Shown here one piece after another: positions 25,113-35,192 of a stretch of DNA of 64,000 bases. The position numbers were made by a program, and so were the translations under genes. The first letter of the stretch is position 1. The number at the start of each line of letters is the position of its first letter. Source of the stretch: Blautia sp. MSJ-19 (lineage in GTDB: Bacteria > Bacillota > Clostridia > Lachnospirales > Lachnospiraceae); NCBI RefSeq assembly GCF_018918125.1, contig NZ_JAHLQA010000004.1:62001-126000 (forward strand), written 5' to 3'. Under the pieces are notes generated by a model. The model had not been told where the DNA came from, made no database searches, and saw only the letters and a list, made by a program, of their open reading frames with translations.

Positions 25113-26369
25113 TTATTCACTTCTCAATGCATCTATCGGATTCAGATCAGCAGCTTTCACAGATGGAAGCAATCCAAAGATCACTCCGATCAGCATAGAA
25201 AACAGCACAGAACCAATGATTGCAGGAATACTGATCGCAGTCGGCGCACCGGAAAGCTCCGAGACAATCTTGGACAGTGCAATTCCAACAATGACTCCAA
25301 TGATTCCTCCGATACTTGTCAGCATGGAGGCTTCTGTCAGAAACTGGAACAATATCGCTTTTTTTCTTGCCCCGATCGCCTTTTTCAGTCCGATTTCGCT
25401 GGTTCTCTCTGTAACAGACACCAGCATGATATTCATAACGCCGATTCCTCCTACCAGTAACGAAATACTTGCGATCCAGATCAGCTGTGTATTAGTACTC
25501 TCACTGAGTTTCTGCAGATTTTTTACCTGCTGCATCACATCGTCCGCTTTATATTTGTATTTTGATGAATTCGTATCAATTCCCTGATTCATGACATCTG
25601 CGGCTGCGTTTCCTGCCGAACTCATGTTGTCCGTAGAGTCAGCCTTGATCACCGCATTTTCCGGCTCATCAAACTTAAAAGCCATTGGCCAGCACTTGTT
25701 CGGAATCATCACAGTTCCCATGATCATCTGATAATACTCATTGTACTCATCAATACTTTTGATATTTGGCTGGTAGTTGTCATTCTGCTGCACTACACCG
25801 ATTACCGTAAACGGTTCTGAACCGATTTCAATCGTTTTTCCTACCGGATTTTCTCCTGAGAAAAGATTGTCTGCCGCATTGCTGTCCACGAGAACTACTT
25901 TTCGCAGTTCATCATAATCTTTTTGTGTAAATCCTCTTCCAGAACGTACCATATAACCGCAGGTATCCAGATAATTGTTGTCAATTCCATAAATACTTCC
26001 ACCCTGAAAACTGGTGTTTTCATAATATACACTACTGGTATAAGTACGGCTGTAAAAAAAAGTCGCATTCTGCACATGGTCCAGATTACGCACGTCTTCC
26101 TTCTGTTCATCTGAGAGAAGTGGTGCGGCTGTTCCATCTGTCATTCCGTATTCCGGGTCATAAGTACTGTCTCCATAATTAAGGCTGACAGAAACGGTAT
26201 TATTTCCGGCTCCGATCAGGTCTTCCTTAATCTGTTCACTGGTTCCCTTGATCGTTGAAACAATCGCAATGATTGATGCAATACCTATGATAATACCCAG
26301 CATTGTCAGAAAAGAGCGCATTTTATGGGACCAGATTCCCTGAATGGATATCCTTATATTTTCAAGCAT
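25113..26369 (-). CDS. MacB-like ABC transporter permease (FtsX family)
   Basis: Permease of 418 residues with the MacB layout. One helix near the start (MRSFLTMLGIIIGIASIIAI) is followed by a large extracytoplasmic domain of about 240 residues and three C-terminal helices: LIWIASISLLVGGIGVMNIMLV, a second near residue 340, and a third ending in GLLPSVKAADLNPIDALRSE. The coupling segment TERTSEIGLKKAIGA is conserved. The family works by mechanotransmission rather than by passing substrate through the membrane. AAAGGAG precedes ATG. Last gene of the four-gene operon. It likely exports peptides or other amphiphiles. Confidence 0.93.
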   Translation of the reverse strand: MLENIRISIQGIWSHKMRSFLTMLGIIIGIASIIAIVSTIKGTSEQIKEDLIGAGNNTVSVSLNYGDSTYDPEYGMTDGTAAPLLSDEQKEDVRNLDHVQNATFFYSRTYTSSVYYENTSFQGGSIYGIDNNYLDTCGYMVRSGRGFTQKDYDELRKVVLVDSNAADNLFSGENPVGKTIEIGSEPFTVIGVVQQNDNYQPNIKSIDEYNEYYQMIMGTVMIPNKCWPMAFKFDEPENAVIKADSTDNMSSAGNAAADVMNQGIDTNSSKYKYKADDVMQQVKNLQKLSESTNTQLIWIASISLLVGGIGVMNIMLVSVTERTSEIGLKKAIGARKKAILFQFLTEASMLTSIGGIIGVIVGIALSKIVSELSGAPTAISIPAIIGSVLFSMLIGVIFGLLPSVKAADLNPIDALRSE

Positions 26370-26384
26370 AAAATATCTCCTTTC

Positions 26385-28358
26385 CTAATAGCCATAAATC
26401 TCACTTACCGAAGCTTCTTTTGTTTTGGCTCCCTCTTTCACTGTATCACCATACGGAAATGCAATTTTGTCATCTCTTGTGATTCCGCCTGTTACCAGCA
26501 CACTGTAGCCGCCATTTACATTTCCCCCGACAGCAAGGACCTGTTTCTTAAGGACTCCATTATCATCTTTGTATACATAACTGACTCCATTATCAGAACG
26601 GACAAATGCCCTGTCCAACACAATTCCCTTGCTTTCGGTACTGCTCGTCAGAGAAATCGTCAGCCAGTCCTCATCGGAAACTTTTACAGTTTTATCTGGA
26701 ATCGTTGCAGTATACACATAGTACGATACATTCGGATTTCCGTTTCCACTGTAGTTGTCTCCCGATACCGGAAAGTCTGACACATCTACAACTTCCGCCT
26801 CAAACTCCCCGTTCTGACTGGAGCAATTCAGAATGGTTCCTTCCTTTACCTGATCCAGCATCAGTTCGCTGACAGTTCCTTTTACGTAATATCCTTCTTT
26901 GCTCTTGATCGTCATAAAAGTGGTTCCTTCCGAAACACCAGTAGACGCATCTCCAACTTTTGCCACTGTACCATCCAGTTTACTGCATATCGTTTCCTTT
27001 TTGAGTTTTTTCTCCAGTTTTTCAATGTTCAGTTTGCTTTCCCTGATATCCAGCTTCAGACTGTCGATCTTGGTCTGTTGCATTTTGATCGCATCTGCTC
27101 TGGAGATGGATGCAGAACCGTCACCGTCTCCATTTCCATCGTAACCACCGTCATCATAGCCATCATCCGGTACTTCATCGTAATGAGAAGCTCCGTCCAG
27201 TGAAAATTCCACCTCTGAATCATCCACGACCATTTTTTCAAGAAGCCCGCCATCCACCAGATAGTATCCCGTACAGGATTCCTTTCTGTTCAGCAGATCA
27301 TTGACAGTATCATTCTGATGGAATTCCAGCTGATACCAGTACCCTTCCCTGCCGGGTTCTTTCGTTCCATCTGCATAAAATGCTCCCATCTTATTCAGAA
27401 AAGAGCCTTTTGCGATCACATATCCTTTTGCAGAACTACATAAAAAGACATACGGATCTTCCTCTGTACCAGAACCGGTATATGGTTCGGTATTTCCATC
27501 CAGCACCTGATAAAATTCCGGGGTTCCATCGTTCACAATATCGCTGTCCTTATCCGGTTCTGTATCTATAATATCTATATCCTGATCCGTAAATTCCGAA
27601 CCAGTGTCTGAACTTCCGTCTCCGGAAATATCTGTACTATCCGAGATTGTTGCATCTGAGTCACTGCTGTCGGTGTCTTCAGAATCACCGGAATCGAAAT
27701 CTACCGTCGGTTCCTCGTTGTTTTCCTCTGTCTGATCAGAGATCACCGCATCCATATTCTCATCCGCTCCAGCCTCTTCTGTCTGCTGTTCTTCCGCCGC
27801 AAACTCCTCAATTGCTGCCGCCAGAACAGGATTCACTGCCGCTGCCAGATAAGTTCCCTGCTGAATTCCGGTCACTGACGCGGTCTCACTGTCCATCCCA
27901 CTGGTGGTATCTGTATCTGTACTGCTTCCGGAAGAATCCAGCGGATCCGCATCACTTTCTTCTATCTTTCCACCATTTTTCAGGCTGTTCAGGCGACTGA
28001 CCGCCTTATTGAGGTTCTGCTCCTGCTGTTGTTGCTTCAGCTTTGCAATGTTAAGTTCCATCTGCACCAGTGTCATGTCAAAAGTGATCAGTTTATCTCC
28101 TTTTTTTACAGAATCACCCTTGGATACGTAAACATCCTGAATGATCATGTCTTTGTCCAGCGTCACATTCTGCACCGCACTGGTCACAATATTTCCATCA
28201 AGATTCGTGTCATCCATATAATACTGTCCAGCCAGACTGTCTACACTGACAACGGAAACTGTTTTCTGATGAGAATTTTTATAATAGACTGCCCCGCCTG
28301 CTGAACCACCTGCAATCAGTGCCGCAACCAGAATGCCTATAAGAATCTTTTTCTTCAT
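26385..28358 (-). CDS. HlyD-type membrane fusion protein with a large insert in the coiled-coil hairpin
   Basis: Adaptor of 657 residues, about 250 longer than usual. Residues 7-27 form the anchor. The lipoyl half-motif is at 68-95 (IIQDVYVSKGDSVKKGDKL). The first hairpin helix runs about 97-128 and the second about 418-456, and the barrel part completes the protein. Between the helices (130-417) lies an insert. Its first part is acidic Ser/Asp/Glu-rich, and a foldable part follows (about 275-390: YTGSGTEEDPYVFLC, GYWYQLEFHQND), ending in a Gly-Asp-Tyr run. The insert would sit at the tip of the hairpin, facing cell wall or medium. It is the second adaptor of the same operon. Confidence 0.85.
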   Translation of the reverse strand: MKKKILIGILVAALIAGGSAGGAVYYKNSHQKTVSVVSVDSLAGQYYMDDTNLDGNIVTSAVQNVTLDKDMIIQDVYVSKGDSVKKGDKLITFDMTLVQMELNIAKLKQQQQEQNLNKAVSRLNSLKNGGKIEESDADPLDSSGSSTDTDTTSGMDSETASVTGIQQGTYLAAAVNPVLAAAIEEFAAEEQQTEEAGADENMDAVISDQTEENNEEPTVDFDSGDSEDTDSSDSDATISDSTDISGDGSSDTGSEFTDQDIDIIDTEPDKDSDIVNDGTPEFYQVLDGNTEPYTGSGTEEDPYVFLCSSAKGYVIAKGSFLNKMGAFYADGTKEPGREGYWYQLEFHQNDTVNDLLNRKESCTGYYLVDGGLLEKMVVDDSEVEFSLDGASHYDEVPDDGYDDGGYDGNGDGDGSASISRADAIKMQQTKIDSLKLDIRESKLNIEKLEKKLKKETICSKLDGTVAKVGDASTGVSEGTTFMTIKSKEGYYVKGTVSELMLDQVKEGTILNCSSQNGEFEAEVVDVSDFPVSGDNYSGNGNPNVSYYVYTATIPDKTVKVSDEDWLTISLTSSTESKGIVLDRAFVRSDNGVSYVYKDDNGVLKKQVLAVGGNVNGGYSVLVTGGITRDDKIAFPYGDTVKEGAKTKEASVSEIYGY

Positions 28359-28361
28359 TCT

Positions 28362-29039
28362 TTACTTCACCTCTTTTTCCCTCAGCTCTCCGTCACGAAT
28401 CGTAACTACTCTTTTTGCATGTGCCGCGATATCCGGATCATGCGTGATCATCAGAACCGTTACTCCTTCGTCATTCAGCTTCTGAAAAAGTTCCATAACC
28501 TGTGCCCCCGATTTACTGTCGAGTGCTCCTGTCGGCTCATCTGCCAGAAGAAGTTTCGGATTGTTCACGATTGCTCTGGCAATTGCCACTCTCTGCATCT
28601 GACCTCCAGAAAGCTGATTGGGCTGAAAATCCACCCTCTCTGCCAGGCCCACTCTCTCCAGTGCCTTCAGTGCCCGTTCTCTTCGTTCTTTTTTGGGGAC
28701 TTTTGCATAGTTGAGCGGAAGCTCCACATTTGCCAGAGCAGATTGTCTTGGCAGCAGATGAAAGCTCTGAAATACAAAACCTATCTTGTTGAGCCGGATA
28801 TCAGACATATCATTTTCGGAACAGGAAAGGATATCCTGACCATCCAGAAGAAATTTCCCTTCCGTAGGTTTATCGAGACAGCCAATGATATTCATCAGTG
28901 TCGTTTTGCCGGAACCGGATGGTCCCATAATCGCCACATACTCTCCCTCTTCCATAGAAAAATTCACATTCCTGAGTACTGGTACGCTCATTTTTCCCTG
29001 CTGATAGTTCTTATAGATTCCGCTTAACTCCAAAATCAT
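28362..29039 (-). CDS. MacB/LolD-like ABC transporter ATP-binding protein
   Basis: ATPase of 225 residues: Walker A GPSGSGKTTL, Q-loop in FVFQSFHLL, signature LSGGQMQRV, Walker B LLLADEPTGALD, switch histidine in MITHD. It powers the FtsX-type permease two genes downstream. ATG overlaps the stop of the first adaptor gene (ATGA), and three bases separate it from the second adaptor gene, so all four genes are translated together. Confidence 0.95.
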   Translation of the reverse strand: MILELSGIYKNYQQGKMSVPVLRNVNFSMEEGEYVAIMGPSGSGKTTLMNIIGCLDKPTEGKFLLDGQDILSCSENDMSDIRLNKIGFVFQSFHLLPRQSALANVELPLNYAKVPKKERRERALKALERVGLAERVDFQPNQLSGGQMQRVAIARAIVNNPKLLLADEPTGALDSKSGAQVMELFQKLNDEGVTVLMITHDPDIAAHAKRVVTIRDGELREKEVK

Positions 29040-30550
29040 TGTGTATCCTCCTGTACAGGCATCAAATCATCATCCAGTATTTCATTTGAATCAGAAAAAT
29101 CTTCTGTCATATCATCCATGGAATCATCCTCCGGCATATCCTCCGAGCCATCCTCCACAATACTGTCATCAAACGCATCCATATCTTCTGTCACCGTTCC
29201 GTCGTCACTCATTTCGTAATCGCTGACCGGTTCTGCGTCCAGTTCATCCGGAATGGACTCCCCGTCAAAATCCGAAGTATCTGTCGGTTCCATATCGACC
29301 GTATCGGTATCCATTGCATTCTCAATATTCGTCGTTGTAGCCATTCCTTCTTCCAGTATTTCTGAAGGATATGCAATATAATCATTCTTGGTCAGTCCAT
29401 CCGCAATCTCATATTCACCAAGAGTTTCGTCATACTGTCCCAGAATGACCGTCCGTCTTTCCAGTTTGTTCTTTTTGTCCACTGCCCAGACATAAGGCTG
29501 ATCTGAATCAATATCCATAATATAAGCTTCACTGAGCCAGACACCCTGCTTCTGCTCGTCCTGGCCTTCATCCATTTCTATGTAAACATGCTGACCGAGC
29601 ATCAGTCCGTCTGAGGAATCCAGATTCACATAAAATGGATAGGAGCTTGTATTTGTCTGAGAATCTCCACTGCTGTCAACCATACCAAAATAAGAATTAC
29701 TGTTATTGCTGGTCGCACTCTCTTTATCAATTGTTCCCATGCTGCCCTTCCAGGTCTGACTGTTATCTACACGTGAACGTACAATGACCGGCTCTCCCTC
29801 AATGATACTGCCCACATTCATCTCATTCACAGTACCTTTGATCCGATATGCACCGGTACTCAGAATCGTAATAAAAGCATTACTGCTTCCGCTGTTATCT
29901 GAATATGCATCTGCTGCACTGTCGGTATCGTCCAGACTGCTGTTATCATCGGTCGTCAGCTTTGAGGTATCTATCTTCTGAATGACGCCATCAATCGTAC
30001 TTCTTACTTCTGTATTGCCGGTCGCGCTCTGAAGTTTATCGATCTCAGCCTGCTTGCTCTTCTGACTGTATTCATTTTTCTTAAGATTCATCTTATTTGT
30101 TTCAATCTCAATCGTATAAGAAAGCTGGTTATCCTTCGATGCCTGCTTCTTTTCTTTTTCGAGTGTTGCAATCTGCTCGCTGAGACTGTTTGCTTCATTT
30201 TTAAGCTGATCCATTCCCAGCTGTGCTTCTTCCAGACTCTCCTGAATGCTGCTGAGATCATACTCAAAAAGAAGCTGCCCTTTTTTGACCTCATCACCGG
30301 TCTTAACCTGAACCTCTTTGACCGTCCTGCCGCTTTCCAGTTCTACCTCAACGGTTTCCTGCGGTTCCACAACACCGGCATAACGATTTGAGACACCTGC
30401 TGTCTGTCCTGTAAGATCGCTGATCTTTGTCACATATACTGCATCGGCACTGCTTTCCTGCTGCCCAAACACACCCATTTTCCAGCACACGCCCGCTGCG
30501 CCGCCTCCAATTATCAATATCCCAAGAAGGATCAATATACGCTTTTTCAT
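29036..30550 (-). CDS. HlyD-type membrane fusion protein with long acidic tail
   Basis: First adaptor of the operon, 504 residues. It has an N-terminal anchor (residues 4-24), the lipoyl half-motif at about 70-95 (VKEVQVKTGDEVKKGQLLF), a coiled hairpin (about 100-165), then the second lipoyl half and barrel. The last 85 residues are almost entirely Asp/Glu/Ser/Met (DGTVTEDMDAFDDSIVEDG), with no fold visible; the tail might bind Ca2+ or contact the cell wall. Ribosome site AGGAGG lies before ATG. A probable extended -10 (TGATATGAT, 30646-30651) lies about 95 bases upstream. Confidence 0.88.
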   Translation of the reverse strand: MKKRILILLGILIIGGGAAGVCWKMGVFGQQESSADAVYVTKISDLTGQTAGVSNRYAGVVEPQETVEVELESGRTVKEVQVKTGDEVKKGQLLFEYDLSSIQESLEEAQLGMDQLKNEANSLSEQIATLEKEKKQASKDNQLSYTIEIETNKMNLKKNEYSQKSKQAEIDKLQSATGNTEVRSTIDGVIQKIDTSKLTTDDNSSLDDTDSAADAYSDNSGSSNAFITILSTGAYRIKGTVNEMNVGSIIEGEPVIVRSRVDNSQTWKGSMGTIDKESATSNNSNSYFGMVDSSGDSQTNTSSYPFYVNLDSSDGLMLGQHVYIEMDEGQDEQKQGVWLSEAYIMDIDSDQPYVWAVDKKNKLERRTVILGQYDETLGEYEIADGLTKNDYIAYPSEILEEGMATTTNIENAMDTDTVDMEPTDTSDFDGESIPDELDAEPVSDYEMSDDGTVTEDMDAFDDSIVEDGSEDMPEDDSMDDMTEDFSDSNEILDDDLMPVQEDTQ

Positions 30551-30749
30551 AAATCCGTGTTTCCTCCTAACAGTCCAATGTTTCTGAACCTAATGGTACA
30601 CCATTTTGCTTCTTACTCTGTAAAAGATACTTTTTTAACTTTTATATCATATCAGATTCACCCTTAAAAGAAAAGAGCTGTACAAAATCACCTTATTTTT
30701 CACATTTTTTTCACGATTCACACACAAAACCGGATAAAATTACCGTTTT

Positions 30750-30778
30750 TTGACTTTTATATGGTTATCTGATAAAAT
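30750..30778 (+). promoter_or_regulatory. Promoter of the plus-strand lipoprotein gene
   Basis: TTGACT (30750-30755), 17-base spacer, TAAAAT (30773-30778). Start near 30785. Confidence 0.75.
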
Positions 30779-30810
30779 AGAAGAGATTATTTTTGAAAGG
30801 AAAGATACCT

Positions 30811-32043
30811 ATGAAGATCGTCAAAAGCCTGATCCCGCTTCTTCTGTTTATCCTTGCCATCACCTGTCTGAGCGGCTGTTCCCACGTGGATAAAACAAAT
30901 GTCGAAGCAGTGATCACAAATGAACTGGATCTGCTGAAAAATCTGAATTCTGATGCAACTCAGAAATATGTATCCTACAAAGAACTTTTTCCCGATGCCA
31001 CGAGTGAAACCAACCTCTCAAAAGATGTAAAAGACGTTTTTTCACTCTTTTTCCAGAATTTTGACTATAAAATTCTCAATATCAACGTCGACAATGATAA
31101 AAAAGAGGCTTCTGCACAACTCCGCCTGTCTACAGTAGACGCATATGCCCTTGCAAAAGATTACGCACAGGCATCTCTGGAGGCTGCAATCCTCAATGCT
31201 GCGGATTCTGACACAACGTCTACCGAAGAAAGTACAGATTCCATGGAAGAACGCTATCTGATTCTTGATCAGCTGCTTAAATCCAACAGCTATGCGACAG
31301 TGGAACGTGAATGTACCATGCAGCTCCGCAACAGTGGGTCTGACGACCGTGCCGAATGGGAGATTGTACGTTCACACGCTCTTGAAAATGACCTTGTCGG
31401 CGGTCTTATGACTGATCTGTCCAACAATGACCTCCTCTCTCCTGAGGAAACATTGACCGTCTATCTGAATACCCTGAAAACAATGGATACTGTACAAATG
31501 GGAAATTATCTTGGTATTGAAAGTCTTTTGAACACTTCCGATACTGATAAAAACTCAATTGCATCCGCTCTTGTTGCGCAGGTGCACAAAAACTTTGACT
31601 TTACAATCACTTCCTGTGATGAACAAAGCTACAGTGCCTCTGTACAAACTAAGATCACAACTTTTGACAGTGCTGCCATCCTGGATGCTTATCAAACCGA
31701 GCTGGATACTTATCTTGCATCTGCCGATGCCGTGATTGACGGTTCCGAAAAACGTTACGAGAACTCAATGTCCATGCTCCTTAATAATATTGAATCCAAC
31801 ACTTCTACTGTAAGCTCGGACGCCACTTTCCATCTGACTAACGACGGCGTTTCCTGGAAGCTTCAGGACAGCAATATTTCCATCGGAAATGCAATCTTCG
31901 GTACATTGAGCAGTTCTCCTGTTTCTGACACATCTGCCATTTCTTCCGAAGAAGCCAATGATAAAGGCATTGAGGATGAGGATGAAAACATCGAAAACGA
32001 TGACAGTACTTCCGATGATGAAAATGATTTTTATGAAGAATGA
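30811..32043 (+). CDS. Secreted lipoprotein of unknown function
   Basis: The only plus-strand gene in the window, 410 residues. The N-terminus is a lipoprotein signal peptide with the lipobox LSGC (cysteine near residue 23), so it should be anchored to the outer face of the membrane. The mature part looks like two related alpha/beta halves (about 30-200 and 215-370), each beginning with a helical segment of about 50 residues and a strand such as FDYKILNINVDNDKKEASAQL or FDFTITSCDEQSYSASVQTKI. It resembles DUF5105-type lipoproteins, with low certainty. The C-terminus is acidic. AAAGGA lies 9 bases before ATG 30811; a TTG at 30793 is less likely. Confidence 0.8.
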   Translation: MKIVKSLIPLLLFILAITCLSGCSHVDKTNVEAVITNELDLLKNLNSDATQKYVSYKELFPDATSETNLSKDVKDVFSLFFQNFDYKILNINVDNDKKEASAQLRLSTVDAYALAKDYAQASLEAAILNAADSDTTSTEESTDSMEERYLILDQLLKSNSYATVERECTMQLRNSGSDDRAEWEIVRSHALENDLVGGLMTDLSNNDLLSPEETLTVYLNTLKTMDTVQMGNYLGIESLLNTSDTDKNSIASALVAQVHKNFDFTITSCDEQSYSASVQTKITTFDSAAILDAYQTELDTYLASADAVIDGSEKRYENSMSMLLNNIESNTSTVSSDATFHLTNDGVSWKLQDSNISIGNAIFGTLSSSPVSDTSAISSEEANDKGIEDEDENIENDDSTSDDENDFYEE

Positions 32044-32057
32044 TTTTCTTTTATTAC

Positions 32058-32089
32058 AAAAAGGCTGCCCCTGACGGGACAGCCTTTTC
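32058..32089. terminator. Bidirectional terminator between the lipoprotein gene and aspS
   Basis: AAAAAGGCTG pairs with CAGCCTTTT, with an inner CCTGACGG. The two convergent genes share it. Confidence 0.85.
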
Positions 32090-32102
32090 TATATCTATAT
32101 CT

Positions 32103-33902
32103 TTATTCTTCGGTTTCTTCCTGCGCAGTTTCCAGCCCAAGTTCTTCAAGCTGCTGCTCGCTTACTCTGCTCGGTGATTCTGTCATCAGACAGGATGCGT
32201 CTTTTACCTTCGGGAAGGCGATGACATCACGGATGCTGTCAACTTTTGCCATCAGCATTACGAGACGGTCAAGTCCGTAAGCCAGTCCGGCGTGAGGCGG
32301 AACTCCGTATTTGAATGCATTCAGAAGGAATCCGAACTGTTCATAAGCAGCTTCTTTGGTGAAGCCAAGCATCTCGAACATCTTCTCCTGGATATCATTC
32401 TGGTGGATTCGAACACTACCACCACCGATCTCGTTACCATTCAGTACGATATCGTATGCTTTTGCACGGATCTTTCCGAGGTCTCCGCTCTCGATCAGCG
32501 GGATATCCTCATCCATCAGCATGGTGAATGGATGATGCATTGCTGTATAACGGTTTTCTTCTTCGTTCCACTCAAGAAGCGGGAACTCAGTTACCCATAC
32601 AAAGCGGTATTCATTCTTGTCAAGAAGATCCATCTGTTTTGCAAGTTCTACACGGAGAGCTCCGAGAACATCATATACAACTTTGTTCTTGTCTGCTGCA
32701 AAGAGAAGCAGGTCGCCCGGCTTACCTTCCATAGCCTGAACAAGTGCATCCATCTCTTCTTCTGTCATGAATTTTGCAAAAGAAGATTTACGTGTGCCGT
32801 CTTCTGCGATTGCGATGTAAGCAAGACCTTTTGCACCATAAGTCTTGGCAAACTCAACAAGCTTGTCGATCTTCTTACGCGGCATGCTGCCCTGACCTTC
32901 TGCGTTGATACCACGAACGCTTCCGCCAGCCTCAAGAGCACCCTTAAATACTACAAATCCACAGTCCTTAACTACTTCGCTTACGTCATGCAGTTCCATT
33001 CCGAAACGCATATCCGGCTTATCAGAACCAAAGCGGTCCATAGCTTCCTGCCAGGTGATTCTCTGGATCGGAAGTTTGACATCTACATCAAGAACTTCTT
33101 TGAACAGGTATGCAAGGAATCTCTCATTTACATCGATGACATCATCAACATCTACGAAAGAAAGCTCCATATCGATCTGTGTAAATTCCGGCTGACGGTC
33201 TGCACGAAGATCCTCATCACGGAAGCAGCGTGCAATCTGGATATAACGGTCATATCCGGAGCACATCAGAAGCTGTTTGTAAAGCTGCGGAGACTGCGGC
33301 AGTCCGTAGAAAGAACCTGGATGGATTCTGGACGGAACAAGGTAATCTCTTGCACCTTCCGGTGTACTCTTACCAAGCATCGGAGTCTCAACTTCAAGGA
33401 ATCCTTCATCTGTGAAGAATTTACGGGTGAGCATCATTACTTTGCTCTTCATCATCAGATTTCTCTGAAGGTCCGGTCTTCTCAGGTCAAGGTAACGGTA
33501 TTTCAGACGAATCTCGTCTTTTGTCTTGCTGTTTTCCTCGATCGGGAAAGGCGGAACATCGGACTCTGCCAGAACTCTTAAGGATTCTGCACGAAGTTCG
33601 AGTGCACCTGTAGTAAGGTTTTCGTTTACGGCACCGCCACGGTTCTCAACAGTACCTGTAACTGCGATCACAAATTCACTTCTCAGTTTGCCGGCTTTTT
33701 CGAATCCTTCTTCATCGATGCTGCCATTTTCAAAAATGACCTGCATGATTCCGGAACGGTCACGGAGATCCACAAAGACAAGTCCGCCTTTGTTACGAGC
33801 TTTCTGAACCCATCCCATCAGGGTTACTTTGCTGCCGACCATATCATTTGTTACTTCTGCACATCGGCATGTCCTGTGCAGACCTTTCATACTTTCAGCC
33901 AT
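32103..33902 (-). CDS. aspS: Aspartyl-tRNA synthetase
   Basis: Class IIb synthetase of 599 residues, the full bacterial length. It has an N-terminal OB anticodon domain, motif 1 region MLTRKFFTDEGFLEVETPML, motif 2 FRDEDLRADR, the bacterial GAD insertion (about 300-410, with GALEAGGSVRGINAEG) and motif 3 AYGLDRLVMLMA. It charges tRNA-Asp and, in species without AsnRS, often tRNA-Asn. AAGGAG precedes ATG. It is the final gene of the apt-to-aspS cluster, 27 bases after hisS; no separate T-box leader is seen. Confidence 0.97.
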   Translation of the reverse strand: MAESMKGLHRTCRCAEVTNDMVGSKVTLMGWVQKARNKGGLVFVDLRDRSGIMQVIFENGSIDEEGFEKAGKLRSEFVIAVTGTVENRGGAVNENLTTGALELRAESLRVLAESDVPPFPIEENSKTKDEIRLKYRYLDLRRPDLQRNLMMKSKVMMLTRKFFTDEGFLEVETPMLGKSTPEGARDYLVPSRIHPGSFYGLPQSPQLYKQLLMCSGYDRYIQIARCFRDEDLRADRQPEFTQIDMELSFVDVDDVIDVNERFLAYLFKEVLDVDVKLPIQRITWQEAMDRFGSDKPDMRFGMELHDVSEVVKDCGFVVFKGALEAGGSVRGINAEGQGSMPRKKIDKLVEFAKTYGAKGLAYIAIAEDGTRKSSFAKFMTEEEMDALVQAMEGKPGDLLLFAADKNKVVYDVLGALRVELAKQMDLLDKNEYRFVWVTEFPLLEWNEEENRYTAMHHPFTMLMDEDIPLIESGDLGKIRAKAYDIVLNGNEIGGGSVRIHQNDIQEKMFEMLGFTKEAAYEQFGFLLNAFKYGVPPHAGLAYGLDRLVMLMAKVDSIRDVIAFPKVKDASCLMTESPSRVSEQQLEELGLETAQEETEE

Positions 33903-33929
33903 GATTTTTCTCCTTTTGAAGCATTTATA

Positions 33930-35180
33930 TTATTTATTAAAGAATTCTACAAATTCTGTATATCCTTCTGCAGTCATCTGTTCCTTCTGGAATTTCTTGT
34001 TTTTCTTCATGATGGAAATGTTGACCTGCACACCGTTCTTACGCTCTTCTTCTGCCTGTTTCAGGATTGGAAGAAGCTTGTCTGCCGGCATATTTTTCTC
34101 GATCAGGTATGCTTTCTTGGCTGCACTTGTCGGGATCTCATATCCTCTCTCCAGAAGCAGCATAACGATTCTCTCAAATCCAATGGAGAATCCGCATGCA
34201 GATGTATTCTGACCTGTAAATTTACCGATCATCTCATCATAACGTCCGCCGCCGCCGACAGAACCGCCAAACTCATCCATTGCGATCTCGAAGATCGGAC
34301 CTGTATAATAAGACATTCCACGAACCAGAGTCGGGTCAAAGGAAATCTTGAAGTCCGCATTCTTTACAGAATCTACTGCTGTGATGATAGTTTCCAGATC
34401 TTCTGCAACCTTCGGATCAAGAACATCACTCAGTTTTTCTTTGCAGTAACGAACACCCTCGATATCGGAAGTGATCTCTTTGAACATACCAAGGTATGTA
34501 TCAATGCTTTCTTTGCTGAAGCCTTCTTTTTCGAGTTCTTCTGCTACGCCTTCAAGACCGATCTTGTCCATCTTGTCAAGAATGATAAATACAGTATCAA
34601 AGCTTTCTTCCGGGAAGCCGCTGTACTGTGCCATAGCCTTGAGGATCTTTCTGTCGTTGATACGGATCGTAAAGTTATGGAAATCCAGTTTGCCAAGCAG
34701 TGTGGTAGTTGCCATGACCAGCTCGATCTCTGCAAGGTAAGTGGACTCACCGAGAATATCGATGTCACACTGCATGAACTGACGGAAACGACCTCTCTGC
34801 GGACGGTCTGCTCTCCATACATTTCCCATCTGCAGTGCCTTGAATGGTGCCGGAAGCTGGCTGGCATTGTTGGAATAATATCTGGAAAGCGGTACAGTCA
34901 GGTCATAACGAAGTCCGGAGTCTACCAGATCTGCCTCACACTCTGCTGTATCAAGTTTCAGTTTTTCTCCACGTTTGAGGATCTTGAAGATCAGTTTCTC
35001 ATTTTCCCCACCCTGTTTGCTGCTGAGGTTCTCGATGTGCTCCACGCACGGAGTCTCAATTGCTGTAAATCCGAATTTACCGTAAGTTTCACGGATCATG
35101 TTCATCACATAATTACGGATCTCCATTTCCTTTGGTAAAATATCTTTCATACCGGTTACCGGTTTCTTCTTTAATGCCAT
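33930..35180 (-). CDS. hisS: Histidyl-tRNA synthetase
   Basis: Class II synthetase of 416 residues charging tRNA-His. Motif 1 follows PVTGMKDILPKEMEIRNYV, motif 2 reads NVWRADRPQRGRFRQF, the histidine-binding loop is LVRGMSYYTGPIFE, and motif 3 is GFSIGFERIVMLL. The C-terminal anticodon domain is complete. AGGAGG is 5 bases before ATG. The GMSYYTGPIFE wording (instead of GLDYYT) is the variant found in many Clostridia. It could be mistaken for HisZ, but the histidine loop and domain length support a real synthetase. Confidence 0.95.
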   Translation of the reverse strand: MALKKKPVTGMKDILPKEMEIRNYVMNMIRETYGKFGFTAIETPCVEHIENLSSKQGGENEKLIFKILKRGEKLKLDTAECEADLVDSGLRYDLTVPLSRYYSNNASQLPAPFKALQMGNVWRADRPQRGRFRQFMQCDIDILGESTYLAEIELVMATTTLLGKLDFHNFTIRINDRKILKAMAQYSGFPEESFDTVFIILDKMDKIGLEGVAEELEKEGFSKESIDTYLGMFKEITSDIEGVRYCKEKLSDVLDPKVAEDLETIITAVDSVKNADFKISFDPTLVRGMSYYTGPIFEIAMDEFGGSVGGGGRYDEMIGKFTGQNTSACGFSIGFERIVMLLLERGYEIPTSAAKKAYLIEKNMPADKLLPILKQAEEERKNGVQVNISIMKKNKKFQKEQMTAEGYTEFVEFFNK

Positions 35181-35192
35181 GCTGTCCTCCTG

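Noticed and set aside
32292..33581. 429-codon open frame on the plus strand
   Set aside because: Antisense to aspS with no recognisable motif; it reflects codon bias of the real gene.
33876..35138. 420-codon open frame on the plus strand
   Set aside because: Antisense to hisS, same reasons.
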